Shown here in pieces: positions 41,496 to 51,569 of a stretch of 64,000 nucleotides of DNA. Origin of the DNA: Agarophyton chilense (lineage: Eukaryota; Rhodophyta; Florideophyceae; Gracilariales; Gracilariaceae); contig JARGXX010000004.1 in assembly GCA_030374765.1 (NCBI GenBank), positions 1,364,001 to 1,428,000 on the forward strand. Direction: 5' to 3'. Made by a program: the position numbers and the translations under genes. The notes beneath the pieces were generated by a model that saw only the letters and a list, made by a program, of their open reading frames with translations, made no database searches and had not been told where the DNA came from. Numbering within the stretch: the stretch's first letter is position 1; each line of letters begins with the position of its first letter.

Positions 41496-42137
41496 GGAAG
41501 GTGCACCCTCTATCAGCCCACTGTACCGGTTGAAGCGCCTTTGGCGTGGACGGGAGACGGCTTGTGTGTACCAACGGTACTGCGTCTGGCAAGGGGTCCC
41601 CCACAGAGTGAAAAGCCTGTGTCGGTCGGTAAGACCTGGAGGATTCCTGGGATTCAGTACTGGACGGGAAGCTGCCGCAAGTGGTGCCGCGTAACCTTTC
41701 CTGCAAAAGGCCAGCTTGGGTATATGAGTGAAGGCATATCTCGCTGTCATTAGCTCTCCTCGGGAAGCCTTGTAGGGATTGTATACGCGTGCTTCTGGTT
41801 GGCGCAGAAGTACGTAGGCTGCAGAAATCGTCTCACATCCGGAGTGTCTTATCGGAAGTCGGGAGTCTGACTCCTAGTGACCATTGACATAAGTCTTTCG
41901 TTGCGTATCGTCCTAAGAAGATTTTGGAGAATTATCGCTAGGTTGAGCTTCGTTCTCCCCTTGTCATTTTATCTATTTTTATCTGACGGGTTGAGTATTG
42001 TCCCTGTCTTGCCGTTCTACTTATCTCTTTGCGAAACCGAACTACACTTATCTGTACGGGCCTTTTTTTGGCTACGAGGGACTCCCATTTACATTGACTT
42101 TTACTGTCAAGTTGGCCCACCGCGTCACACTCCCAAG

Positions 42138-45100
42138 ATGGCGCCCACATGGTACTCTCGAGGAGGCAGTTCCGTGGAAGCCGGCCCTTCAGTTACTACC
42201 TTCGATGGTTCATCTATTGATGTTGTGAAGTTCTTTTTCTATTTCGAAAATGTTGCTATGAGAGGAAAATCCAAGGAAGAGATGGCATTAGAATTGCTCG
42301 GTTTCCTAGAGAAGGAGGCGTTCGAGTTTTATTATGATACTTATGCTGTCAATGGTTCACTCTCTGAAGAAGCAAAAGATTATAAATCTGTCAAGAAAAC
42401 CTTCATCAATCGATTCGGAGAAGTTAAAGAACCTGAGGAAGACATTCGATTGGCAATATCGGCAAAATTGGATTACGGTGACTTAGTTGGTTCAATGAGT
42501 TACATGGATAACCTCTTTCAGAAGGCGGGTTTTAATGCCGAGGCGAAGTTTGGCCTTTTGAAAAAGGCTGTTATGGGGTACGCAGACCTGGCCCAGTTTG
42601 TCATCTTTCGAGGTGCAGAAAATTACGATGAGTTAAAGGTTCAAGTGAAAGCCTTTGACACTGCCAAGAAAACGATTGGACCACATGTCTCGTTCTTTAC
42701 CCCACCAAAGCGTATTGTCCCTAATCCTAGGATCCTTGAAGGTCCTTCTTCGTCCCATGGTTTGGAGTCTAAGGTCGACAAGTTAGCAGATCAGCTTTCA
42801 CAGCTCTCTCTCATGGTGAAGAAATCACAGACAGATCGCCGAGACTCAGAAAGGTCTTGTTCTTACTGTAGGAAGCCCGGACATTACGCTTCTCAGTGTG
42901 ACTCAAACCCGCATCGTGATACGAGATGTAATCGGTGTGGCAAGATGGGACATTCTGAAATCACCTGTTGGCGACGGATATGGCCCGACGAAGCTCGAAA
43001 GGTATCAAACAATTCTGAAGAACAGAGAGAAACCTCAAATAATGATCGAAAAGGGCCTGATCCTGTTTCAATTGTGACGGAGGACTCAGAAACGACTGAT
43101 GTCGTCGCTGCAATGAAAAGAACCGTGGACGGAGAAGCGCTACCAAAACAGCTTCGCTCGGAAGGCAAAGCGCCCATTCCGTTCATGTTGAACCCGCCTC
43201 TTCATGAAGAAAGAGTTCGTCGTAAGAAGATTACCGAAGGTAAGCCAAGAAAGCAGAAGCAGAGGAAGCCGAAGAAAGAGAACATACCAGATCATGCAAG
43301 CAAGTATAATGTAATTACAGAGTTGGCAAACGCCTCTTCTGGGATCACGTTTGGCCAGTTGATGCGCGGAGATGCCGACGATGCCAAGAAACAGATCAGA
43401 AAGCTCATTAGTCGCCGAAGCACTGTTCGCCGTCCTTTTGTGGGCCCTGTTGCCAAGCACCCTAGACGTTTAAAAGCTGTTTCTGTCGGAATATTCGGGA
43501 GGGAAACTGAAGCTCTGCTTGATTCTGGCGCTGTTCCTAATCTAATCTCAAAGAAGTTGTGCGAAAAGCTTTCTCTGAACCCCAAGGAAACCTCAAAAAA
43601 GATTACTGTCGCCAATGGAGACAGTGCTTCATGCAGAGGAGTTCTTCACGACGTGCCAGTCTCCTTCGGAGGTATATCAGTTCCGCTAGATTTTCTTGTC
43701 ATTGAAGGGCCACCGTTCGATGTCATCATCGGGTGCCCAACTCTAGAGATGCTACAGGCTTGCTTAGACCTTGGCAACCAACAAGTGAAGATGAAGATTG
43801 CCGGACAGAAGATTATACTCGGTTTTGACTACGCCCGTGTTGAGGCCCCAGATGGAGAAGGATCTGATACGGATAGTGAAGACTTTACGTCAGATTCTGA
43901 TGCCGCTGTTGAGGATACTGTCTCTGAAGATGAAGAACTGGTCGTGGCTCTTACTGACAAAGTGAGAATTGATGAAGATGAGATTATACCGGAACTGAAT
44001 ATATCTGGATCCGATCCTCAGGAAGAACTTTTGCTGTCCAAGTTGTCTCACATACCTACGAAAGAAAAAGGAAAATTTATTTCGAGTTTGAAGGAGACCA
44101 ATGTCATCGCTTGGACCCTGATGGACCTCCGCCCAGCAGATGTTCCAGTATCACATTCGTTCGAACTGACTATCAACAAGCCTATATATTTCAGAGCGAG
44201 AAGAATGTCTCCTAGGCATAATGAGTTCATCCGGGAAGAGATCGATTTATTACTGGAGGCAGGTATCATTACTCCTTCTGCATCAGCGTGGTCCTTTCCT
44301 GTTGTTATCGCAACCAAGAAGGATGGTAGCCCCAGGTTCTGCGTGGATTACCGAGAACTCAACCGTGTCATGAAAGCCGATCGATGGCCGTTGCCACGTA
44401 TGGAAGAGATCTTTGATGACTTAGGCGGATGCTGTTTCTTTACAACGCTTGATCTTTTCACTGGATACTGGCAAGTGAAAATGTCGGAAGAGTGCAAAGA
44501 AATGACTACTTTCGTATGCAGATATGGGACCTTCATGTTCGAAGTAATGCCATTTGGACTTATGAATGCTCCTTCTACCTTTCAGCGTATGATGGACGTC
44601 GTCCTCCGTGGGCTTTCCTTCGTCCGGGTCTATATCGACGACGTTGTAATCTTTTCGAGAAGTCTCGAAGAACATGTACGGCACATCCGGTCTGTCTTGG
44701 AACGAATAAGTATGCATGGCCTTAAACTGAAGTTATCAAAGTGTTTCTTTGCCCTTCCTAAGGTACATCTTCTCGGCCACGTTATTGACGCGAGTGGCGT
44801 TTCAGTAGATCAAGCAAAGATTGATAAGATTCAGGAGGCACCCATACCTTCCACCACGACGGAGTTGAGATCATTCCTTGGCCTAGCCGGATACTATCGT
44901 CGCTTCATCAGAAACTTTGCTGAGACTTCGGCAGTGCTTCACAGTGCTACCTCGGGAAATAAAACCCTGACTTGGACTGAAGACATGCTTGACGCCTTCC
45001 ACGGGTTGAAGAAGAAGTTAACTCAGCCACCAGTGTTGTCATTCCCGGACTTTGAGAAACCTTTCATTGTTGAGACAGATGCGTCGAGTGTGTCGCTTGG

Positions 45101-46751
45101 GGCCGTGTTGTCTCAGAAGAAAGAAGACGGTAGGATCCACCCCTTGCAGTTCGCTAGTCGCACGATGACTGCAGCGGAAAGGAACTATTCTGCATCTGAG
45201 AGAGAAGCATTGGCAGTCATATTTGCCCTGAAAAAGTTCAGAGTGTATCTTCTCTCCTCTGTTCCGTTCAAAGTTATTACGGATCATATGGCTCTCCGAT
45301 ATGCCTTTCAGAAACGTGATATACATGGTCGCCTAGCCCGTTGGCTCGATTTCCTTGCCGAGTATGACTTTGAGATAGTATATCGGGCTGGGAAGGACAA
45401 CGGTGCTGCCGACTATCTTTCGAGGATTCTCCATGGTGATAAGGTTGAGTTGCACGAGGATGAAGGAGACCTCGTATGCCTCATAGGTGACACTGATCAA
45501 TTTCGTGGACTTGAACCATACTATGCAAACATTGCCCGTTATCTCTGTGGAATGTCAATGAACGAACATGACAGTCATGTTCGCCAAATCGTGAGACGGA
45601 ATGCGAAACGGTTCTTAGTTTGGGAAGGAAAGCTATTCAGGCGCACTACAAAGGGTCTACGAGTCGTACCAGATGTTTCTCATAGGCAGAGTATACTGAG
45701 GTCTTTTCATGACGATATCGGACACTGGGACGTCAAGGCTACAAGGAAGTTTATTACGGAGAGGTTTTGGTGGCCTACAATGTATCGAGAAACTGGGGAT
45801 TACGTCAAAAGCTGTGACGCTTGTCAGAGGATGGCACCACTTCCACAGTACTATACTAGCCTTCACACACCGGTTTCGTCTCTGTTTGATGTGTTTTCAA
45901 TTGACTTTGCCGGTCCTTTCCAGAAGAGCAAGGCAGGAAACCGATTTCTCTTGGTTTGTGTTGAGCATCTTACTGGATGGCCGATTGCCGCCCCGACAAG
46001 GAATTCAACGTCAGAAACTGTAGTAGAATTTGTGAAAAGTGGAATCATCGCCCCTTTTGGCCTTCCCCGTGTCATCGTATCCGACAATGCGACCTGTTTC
46101 ACGTCCATGTCACTCGTTTCGTTCATGAAAGAGAAAGGAATCAAGTGGAAAACTGTTCTGGCTTACGCACCTATGTCCAATGGTAGGGCTGAGAGAATGG
46201 TTGGTACACTTAAACGAGCTCTTGGAAAGACTGTCTTAGCCCGTGGTTCAAGCTGGGATGATGACCTCCCTTCAGTTCTATATGGATATCGACGTCGCCA
46301 TCTTGCCAGCGGAATATCGCCTTTTGAATTGCTTTATGGCGTGAAACCACGTATGACATCGTATGACTCGGGTGTGGCGGTGCAGCATGGGGATTCTTCA
46401 CAGATATTTAGGACCTTGGAGACTTTAGCTTCATCTAATCCTCGGGCAGCGCGTGCTGAGATGAGAGTTACTAGGGATATTCCGGAGAAGAAGATAAGAA
46501 AGTTCCAGGTTGGAGATGAGGTTTTGGTGGCGAAGGGGAAGGCGCTGAATACCACAGTGAAGTGGCCGGCATTCTCCTCAAAGTACTTTGGACCTTGCCG
46601 TGTTGTCCGTGCAGATCACCCCAGGTACACTTTGGTCTCACCACACAACCGCTATACTCGTCAAGGGATACATTGTCGACGCCTCAAAATCTATCTGCCG
46701 CGACCATTGGATGCTAAGGTTTCCGGGTTGCCGCGGCGTAGCAACCGTTGA
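42138..46751 (+). CDS. Gag-Pol polyprotein of Gyp-D
   Basis: 1537 residues from ATG 42138 (MAPTWYSRGG), which lies in the last bases of the LTR, so the primer-binding site is translated. Order: capsid-type gag (about 1-200), two zinc knuckles (CSYCRKPGHYASQC and CNRCGKMGHSEITC, about 240-280), a basic linker, retropepsin (LLDSGAVPNLIS, about 465), acidic linker, reverse transcriptase (YIDDVVIFS, about 835), RNase H (VETDASSVSLGAVLS), integrase zinc region (HDDIGHWDVKATRKF, CDAC), core (SIDFAGPF, IVSDNATCF, NGRAERMVGTLKRAL) and C-terminal GPCRVVRAD module. The track of open codons extends upstream to 41877 without an ATG. Gag and pol in one frame implies regulation at protein processing rather than frameshifting. 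Confidence 0.93.
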   Translation: MAPTWYSRGGSSVEAGPSVTTFDGSSIDVVKFFFYFENVAMRGKSKEEMALELLGFLEKEAFEFYYDTYAVNGSLSEEAKDYKSVKKTFINRFGEVKEPEEDIRLAISAKLDYGDLVGSMSYMDNLFQKAGFNAEAKFGLLKKAVMGYADLAQFVIFRGAENYDELKVQVKAFDTAKKTIGPHVSFFTPPKRIVPNPRILEGPSSSHGLESKVDKLADQLSQLSLMVKKSQTDRRDSERSCSYCRKPGHYASQCDSNPHRDTRCNRCGKMGHSEITCWRRIWPDEARKVSNNSEEQRETSNNDRKGPDPVSIVTEDSETTDVVAAMKRTVDGEALPKQLRSEGKAPIPFMLNPPLHEERVRRKKITEGKPRKQKQRKPKKENIPDHASKYNVITELANASSGITFGQLMRGDADDAKKQIRKLISRRSTVRRPFVGPVAKHPRRLKAVSVGIFGRETEALLDSGAVPNLISKKLCEKLSLNPKETSKKITVANGDSASCRGVLHDVPVSFGGISVPLDFLVIEGPPFDVIIGCPTLEMLQACLDLGNQQVKMKIAGQKIILGFDYARVEAPDGEGSDTDSEDFTSDSDAAVEDTVSEDEELVVALTDKVRIDEDEIIPELNISGSDPQEELLLSKLSHIPTKEKGKFISSLKETNVIAWTLMDLRPADVPVSHSFELTINKPIYFRARRMSPRHNEFIREEIDLLLEAGIITPSASAWSFPVVIATKKDGSPRFCVDYRELNRVMKADRWPLPRMEEIFDDLGGCCFFTTLDLFTGYWQVKMSEECKEMTTFVCRYGTFMFEVMPFGLMNAPSTFQRMMDVVLRGLSFVRVYIDDVVIFSRSLEEHVRHIRSVLERISMHGLKLKLSKCFFALPKVHLLGHVIDASGVSVDQAKIDKIQEAPIPSTTTELRSFLGLAGYYRRFIRNFAETSAVLHSATSGNKTLTWTEDMLDAFHGLKKKLTQPPVLSFPDFEKPFIVETDASSVSLGAVLSQKKEDGRIHPLQFASRTMTAAERNYSASEREALAVIFALKKFRVYLLSSVPFKVITDHMALRYAFQKRDIHGRLARWLDFLAEYDFEIVYRAGKDNGAADYLSRILHGDKVELHEDEGDLVCLIGDTDQFRGLEPYYANIARYLCGMSMNEHDSHVRQIVRRNAKRFLVWEGKLFRRTTKGLRVVPDVSHRQSILRSFHDDIGHWDVKATRKFITERFWWPTMYRETGDYVKSCDACQRMAPLPQYYTSLHTPVSSLFDVFSIDFAGPFQKSKAGNRFLLVCVEHLTGWPIAAPTRNSTSETVVEFVKSGIIAPFGLPRVIVSDNATCFTSMSLVSFMKEKGIKWKTVLAYAPMSNGRAERMVGTLKRALGKTVLARGSSWDDDLPSVLYGYRRRHLASGISPFELLYGVKPRMTSYDSGVAVQHGDSSQIFRTLETLASSNPRAARAEMRVTRDIPEKKIRKFQVGDEVLVAKGKALNTTVKWPAFSSKYFGPCRVVRADHPRYTLVSPHNRYTRQGIHCRRLKIYLPRPLDAKVSGLPRRSNR

Positions 46752-46762
46752 GCTTGGGGCTG

Positions 46763-47908
46763 TGTGGGTCGCGGAACGTGTGGAATGTTCCGGCACTGCT
46801 GTAACACACGTGTAGGATGTGCCAGCAGCGCCGGGAGTTCCTACATCTTTGTTGACGCCGACGTTGCAGTGGTATTCTGGTGATGTCAGGCGTAGTTGTT
46901 ACATTTTAATTGGTTAGTGTGCTGCTGTACTGGCTTCTAGAAGCCAATAGAGTAACCTAGAAGCACACCGTAGTAATAAGTGAGTATCAATGCGTTGCAG
47001 CCCATTCTGTGGGTTCTAGATCTCTATAAAAGGGCCTCTGAAGTCTCCGAACACCATCTCGGACGACCTCAAGCCAACAAACACCCAATTCAACTATTTC
47101 CTTTGGCTTCGAGCCCTTCAACTATAACAAAAGGTGAGGCGTTTGCCGCCTAGGGTCCAGTGAGGCGCTTGCCGCTGGAGGAGCAACCCTATAATTATCT
47201 AAAATCGGTGAGGCGTTTGCCGCCGTATAGAGGACCAGTGAGGCGTTTGCCGCTGGAAGGTGCACCCTCTATCAGCCCACTGTACCGGTTGAAGCGCCTT
47301 TGGCGTGGACGGGAGACGGCTTGTGTGTACCAACGGTACTGCGTCTGGCAAGGGGTCCCCCACAGAGTGAAAAGCCTGTGTCGGTCGGTAAGACCTGGAG
47401 GATTCCTGGGATTCAGTACTGGACGGGAAGCTGCCGCAAGTGGTGCCGCGTAACCTTTCCTGCAAAAGGCCAGCTTGGGTATATGAGTGAAGGCATATCT
47501 CGCTGTCATTAGCTCTCCTCGGGAAGCCTTGTAGGGATTGTATACGCGTGCTTCTGGTTGGCGCAGAAGTACGTAGGCTGCAGAAATCGTCTCACATCCG
47601 GAGTGTCTTATCGGAAGTCGGGAGTCTGACTCCTAGTGACCATTGACATAAGTCTTTCGTTGCGTATCGTCCTAAGAAGATTTTGGAGAATTATCGCTAG
47701 GTTGAGCTTCGTTCTCCCCTTGTCATTTTATCTATTTTTATCTGACGGGTTGAGTATTGTCCCTGTCTTGCCGTTCTACTTATCTCTTTGCGAAACCGAA
47801 CTACACTTATCTGTACGGGCCTTTTTTTGGCTACGAGGGACTCCCATTTACATTGACTTTTACTGTCAAGTTGGCCCACCGCGTCACACTCCCAAGATGG
47901 CGCCCACA
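46763..47908 (+). repeat. 3' LTR of Gyp-D (1146 bp)
   Basis: Nearly identical to 41004-42149. Its outer end is about 190 bp beyond the stop codon of the receptor-like copy 2 and may affect that gene's 3' end. Confidence 0.95.
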
Positions 47909-48094
47909 TGATTGAACTCAATTGCCTCCCTTCCTCGCGCTGCACTGCACAGATTCCGTCTAGAGAGTCTGTAAGCATCCGACACAGCGCGGAATTCAGT
48001 ATTAGAGCCCAACCCTTTTGGCTTCACTAGACGGGCGCGAACTGCGACAAATCAACACAAATCTAACAACCACAAGTATTAAAAAAAATGTTCA

Positions 48095-49964
48095 CTAATT
48101 TGTGTCCTGTGATGCTGTGGATAAAGAAGGGCTGCGATTTCGATCTATTGAATCGTTCTTGGTCTGAGTCACTTGATTTTCTTTCAGACAGCTCACTTTG
48201 CTATCCTGTTTTGAAGAGAGTTGCTGGGGACCAAAGAGCATTTCCAAGAAGATAACGAGCCCGAAACCAAAAGCTAAGAAAAAGAATAGCCGAAGTTTGT
48301 TGAAGCTTAGATTCGTGTTCACATCGGCCCTGCAGTGCGGCAATGTGTTGAAATACTTGTTCAGATATGTTTTCGTTTGATTCTGAAGCAGGTCGAGCAC
48401 CCCAAGACTCATTGGCTCAGTCAAATTCGAATGCTTTGGAAGGAGCATTGAGAGTCCCCCTGTCGAAAGTGCTTCGCCAAGACTCACAAAGGTACCACAG
48501 TATGTTTCTCGAATGGCATTGTTCAATATAGATTCCATTGTGATACCGTAGATACAACGAGAATCCTGCACCGCTTGAAACAGTTCTGGGTGTGAATTCT
48601 TGAACTGGGGTTTTTCGTTTTCGTGGCAGGCACTTTGAGAAATAAAGCCATACAAATACGTTAGATATCACTCGTATAAAAATAAAATCTTTCGGAGCGA
48701 AGGAAGAGCTACCGAGGAAAGGTAAAATTTCAAAAACAAACTTACTTAATGGCAATCGAGTTATTCCAAAACGTTTCCAATGCCCCACCTTTGATAATGC
48801 AAATATCCGACGGTTTAACGCGACAAGACTGAAAATCTGAGACAGATTGATATTGAGATGAGAAGGATTCTTGCACTAACGAAGCTCTAAGAAATGACGA
48901 CGACCACCATGTCAGAAAAATAATACGACAAATCGTCATGATGATAGAAGGACAGAGAAAGGAAGAAAAGTACATACGTCATACTGGCCTCGTAAGAAAG
49001 TATAAGAAACAGAGCACACACAGAAATGAAGAGATTAAGGAGCCATTGTCGCGTTGCGTTTCCATTTTCCACCACCCGATCGTCGGAGAGCAACAGCATC
49101 CTTGTCACTGCATATGTCATTTTAAAGATTTTTGAAAATGTTAGAAGAAGTATAGCGCATGCGAGAATGGAAATGAAACAATTTGCACCGTACATGCGCT
49201 TTGAAAAGCCTTCCTACAGCGGTAGAGTAGAGGACTCTTCATGAAAAAGTGCGAATATCTTTGAAATTTGCTGCAGGTGTTTGGAAGCGGCGAGTACAAT
49301 GGGGCCACAGAGAAACGAGAATCAAGGGTCTTCAAGAAGGCAAACATAAAAACCAAAGCAACTATACAGACCCAAGCCATTGCGTCAAATGTGAGGAGAA
49401 AAAACCACATTTTGCCAGACACTGTGGCTGAAGAAATATGGGCAAAGACAATGTAGCTATCGAACACAATTGGGGGTAAAAAGTCCACTTTCGGGAAGCG
49501 ACCTGGGGTTTGAAACCAGCCTCCAAGTCCTATGTCGCAAAAGCACTCAGGGGAGTCAATGATTTGACCAGTGCTTTTGTTTGTACATTTGTATAAATTG
49601 TCAACAAAAGCATTGAAGTCAGAAGAACCGGTCTCCTTGAAGAGAACCGTCGTTGAGCAGCTCCAGTTCAGGTAGGACTTCATCTGGAGCACATGGTCCG
49701 CTATGACACCATCTATACCATTCTGAAGAGAAAGAAAAATGAAAGCCAATTTGAGGAGTTAGAAATGTGCGCGGGGGTATTGGGCATTGCCTTAGGTTGG
49801 TTAACAAGTCATACATTGGCGAAAACTTGTTCGTTTTTGAAACTAATAGGCTTTTCTTGCATGAGACAACATCGCAAAGGCGGTTGAGACGACAGGGCGT
49901 TTTGAGTGGCCCAGATGCAAGGCAATGTCGCAAGTAGCCACAGGAACAATGAAAGGATACGCAT
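48095..49964 (-). CDS. Ionotropic glutamate receptor-like protein, copy 2, five exons
   Basis: Same gene as 21217-23086, shifted by 26878. Exons (minus): 49964-49815, 49722-49218, 49107-48978, 48886-48746, 48632-48095; all splice sites are preserved. Of the coding differences noticed, one is a Tyr-to-His change in the S2-like region (SYPEL to SHPEL) and two are silent. The frame is intact. Its downstream flank was replaced by Gyp-D, so a polyadenylation signal may now come from the LTR. Confidence 0.7.
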
Positions 49965-50278
49965 TGCTCATATGATTTCGGCAGGCGTTCCTGGACAAAG
50001 AAATGTTGAAGGATGAGGATCGTCTACGAACCGGTTTTATAACAGAGGAAAAGGGAGCTGGTGACCATGAATGAAATGAAAAGCGCGAGAGAAGCGAATT
50101 GGTCTCCCTTCTGCGGTCGAATTCGTCTGCTTGTCTGGCAGTTCGTGTATTGCGTACAACGTCCGCCGTTGTAATTGTTGCCGGCTTAGTAACGGCCCGA
50201 TGGGAAAAAACCTGAGGTGTAACAAGCAAGTGTGCATTGCTGCTCTGCGCACTTTCAAGAACACGAGTACAACGTGTG

Positions 50279-50586
50279 CTAGTTTTCCTCAGGCAACCAA
50301 ACGTGTGTCACCTGCACCGTCCATACAACAGCCTCGCGCACCAGTTGGCAGGAAGCGCCGGAGGGCTTGCAACTTGCCGTTTTCCTCCACCATCTTCGCA
50401 TCACGATTGAGCGTTTTTTCTCGAGGCTGCTTGTAGTATTGTGATACCTGAAAATACAACAACTACCAGTCAAATAAAACGAAATCGTTTGAATCGTAAA
50501 GACTTACCTTCGTACTTCGTAGCTGTGATAGAGATCATAACCCCGAGTGATGTGTTCCACTTGCGATCTTGTGAGAAGCTTAGGAG
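50279..50586 (-). CDS. Possible small spliced gene or exon pair, copy 2
   Basis: Counterpart of 23401-23708, with the GTAAGT donor and TTTTCAG acceptor kept (intron 50507-50448). Two changes were noticed in the second exon: one Ala-to-Val and one silent. Confidence 0.33.
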
Positions 50587-51569
50587 CTGATTGAACGGTT
50601 TTGAAGGGTTACTCAAAGTTCGGCACTAAGTGCAAATTCCATGTCAAAACTGTGTTTGTTTCGAGCATGGAAGGAGCTGTTCATTAGATTTTCGAGAAGC
50701 TGTACTAGTGCATTTATTTGAGCTATTTGGAAACGATTGGGCACAAGTAGCTCTCGATCAACGTCAAATTCATTGGACTACCTGATAGCGATAGAGTCGA
50801 GATCGGCTTTTTTGTCGGCTACGATTGCACTCTAGGTTCTTGCGCCCCGATCGCAAATCAAACACCTACCCTCCCATCCCTTGGAACAGAATATCTCCTG
50901 AGGAGATTGCTGAGTGCAGTAGACAGTCGTCTCTGCATCGCGATTGGCATGGCAGCCATCCCGACCCTGTGCAATAAAGATCTAACGCCTTTTTGCGTCT
51001 ACTTAGCGATCAATAAAGAATGTTCAACCTGACTAGGACACGTTCCATGGCGAAGAAATTCCGGGCCCATGGATTCCAAAAAAACAGCAGTGACTGAATC
51101 TTTTAAGTTTGCAGTTCTAACCCTCTTACACCGTACCGGAGAGGGTTAAGGAAAGGAAGGAACAACCCCTCCGTTTTTTTGTTTCTTTGAAGCGGTGCGT
51201 AACGTTTTTTAGACGTTGTTTCAATATGCTTGAACATCAATGTAAAAGAACGTTTGGCAGTTCCACAACTGCAGTGCCCTTCAGTTTGTCACAATATGTT
51301 TGCAAGTTGCACACTTTTCGCGTTTGTCATTTCACACGAACCACGAAAATGAAAACCTTGTTCGATTGAAACGAAAAACTGTTTCTTTTTTGTATCTTTC
51401 TGGTACAGATTTTCGCTTCAACAAAGTCTGTCTCGGTCAGCAGGGCAATAAAGGTATAATCGATTGCACTCACATGCTACATTCACTCAGGAATTGAGGA
51501 GATAGTTTTCCTCTTTCCCGTCACAATGACGAAAATTGCTAAACAGTGCTAATCGTCTAACAAATCTTT

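Larger units (their letters stand above)
41004..42149 (+). repeat. 5' LTR of Gyp-D (1146 bp)
   Basis: TGTGGGTCGC to GCGCCCACA. A TATA box lies at 41266-41273. Its last 12 bases contain the ATG of the coding frame. Confidence 0.95.
41004..47908 (+). mobile_element. Gyp-D: young, apparently whole Ty3/gypsy element
   Basis: 6905-bp plus-strand element with 1146-bp LTRs (41004-42149 and 46763-47908) and TGATT target duplications (40999-41003, 47909-47913). One continuous coding frame holds gag and pol together. I noticed one difference between the LTRs, so insertion was very recent, and later than the segmental duplication because copy 1 has the empty site. No breaks seen. It differs from Gyp-A/B/C/E: no chromodomain, no antisense frame, gag fused in frame to pol, and a different primer site. 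Confidence 0.95.

Noticed and set aside
41401-41694. Frames of 97 and 104 codons repeated at 47160-47509
   Set aside because: Shadows in the two Gyp-D LTRs.
41877-42137. Extra N-terminal residues of the Gyp-D frame
   Set aside because: Open codons in the LTR without an ATG; the likely start is 42138.
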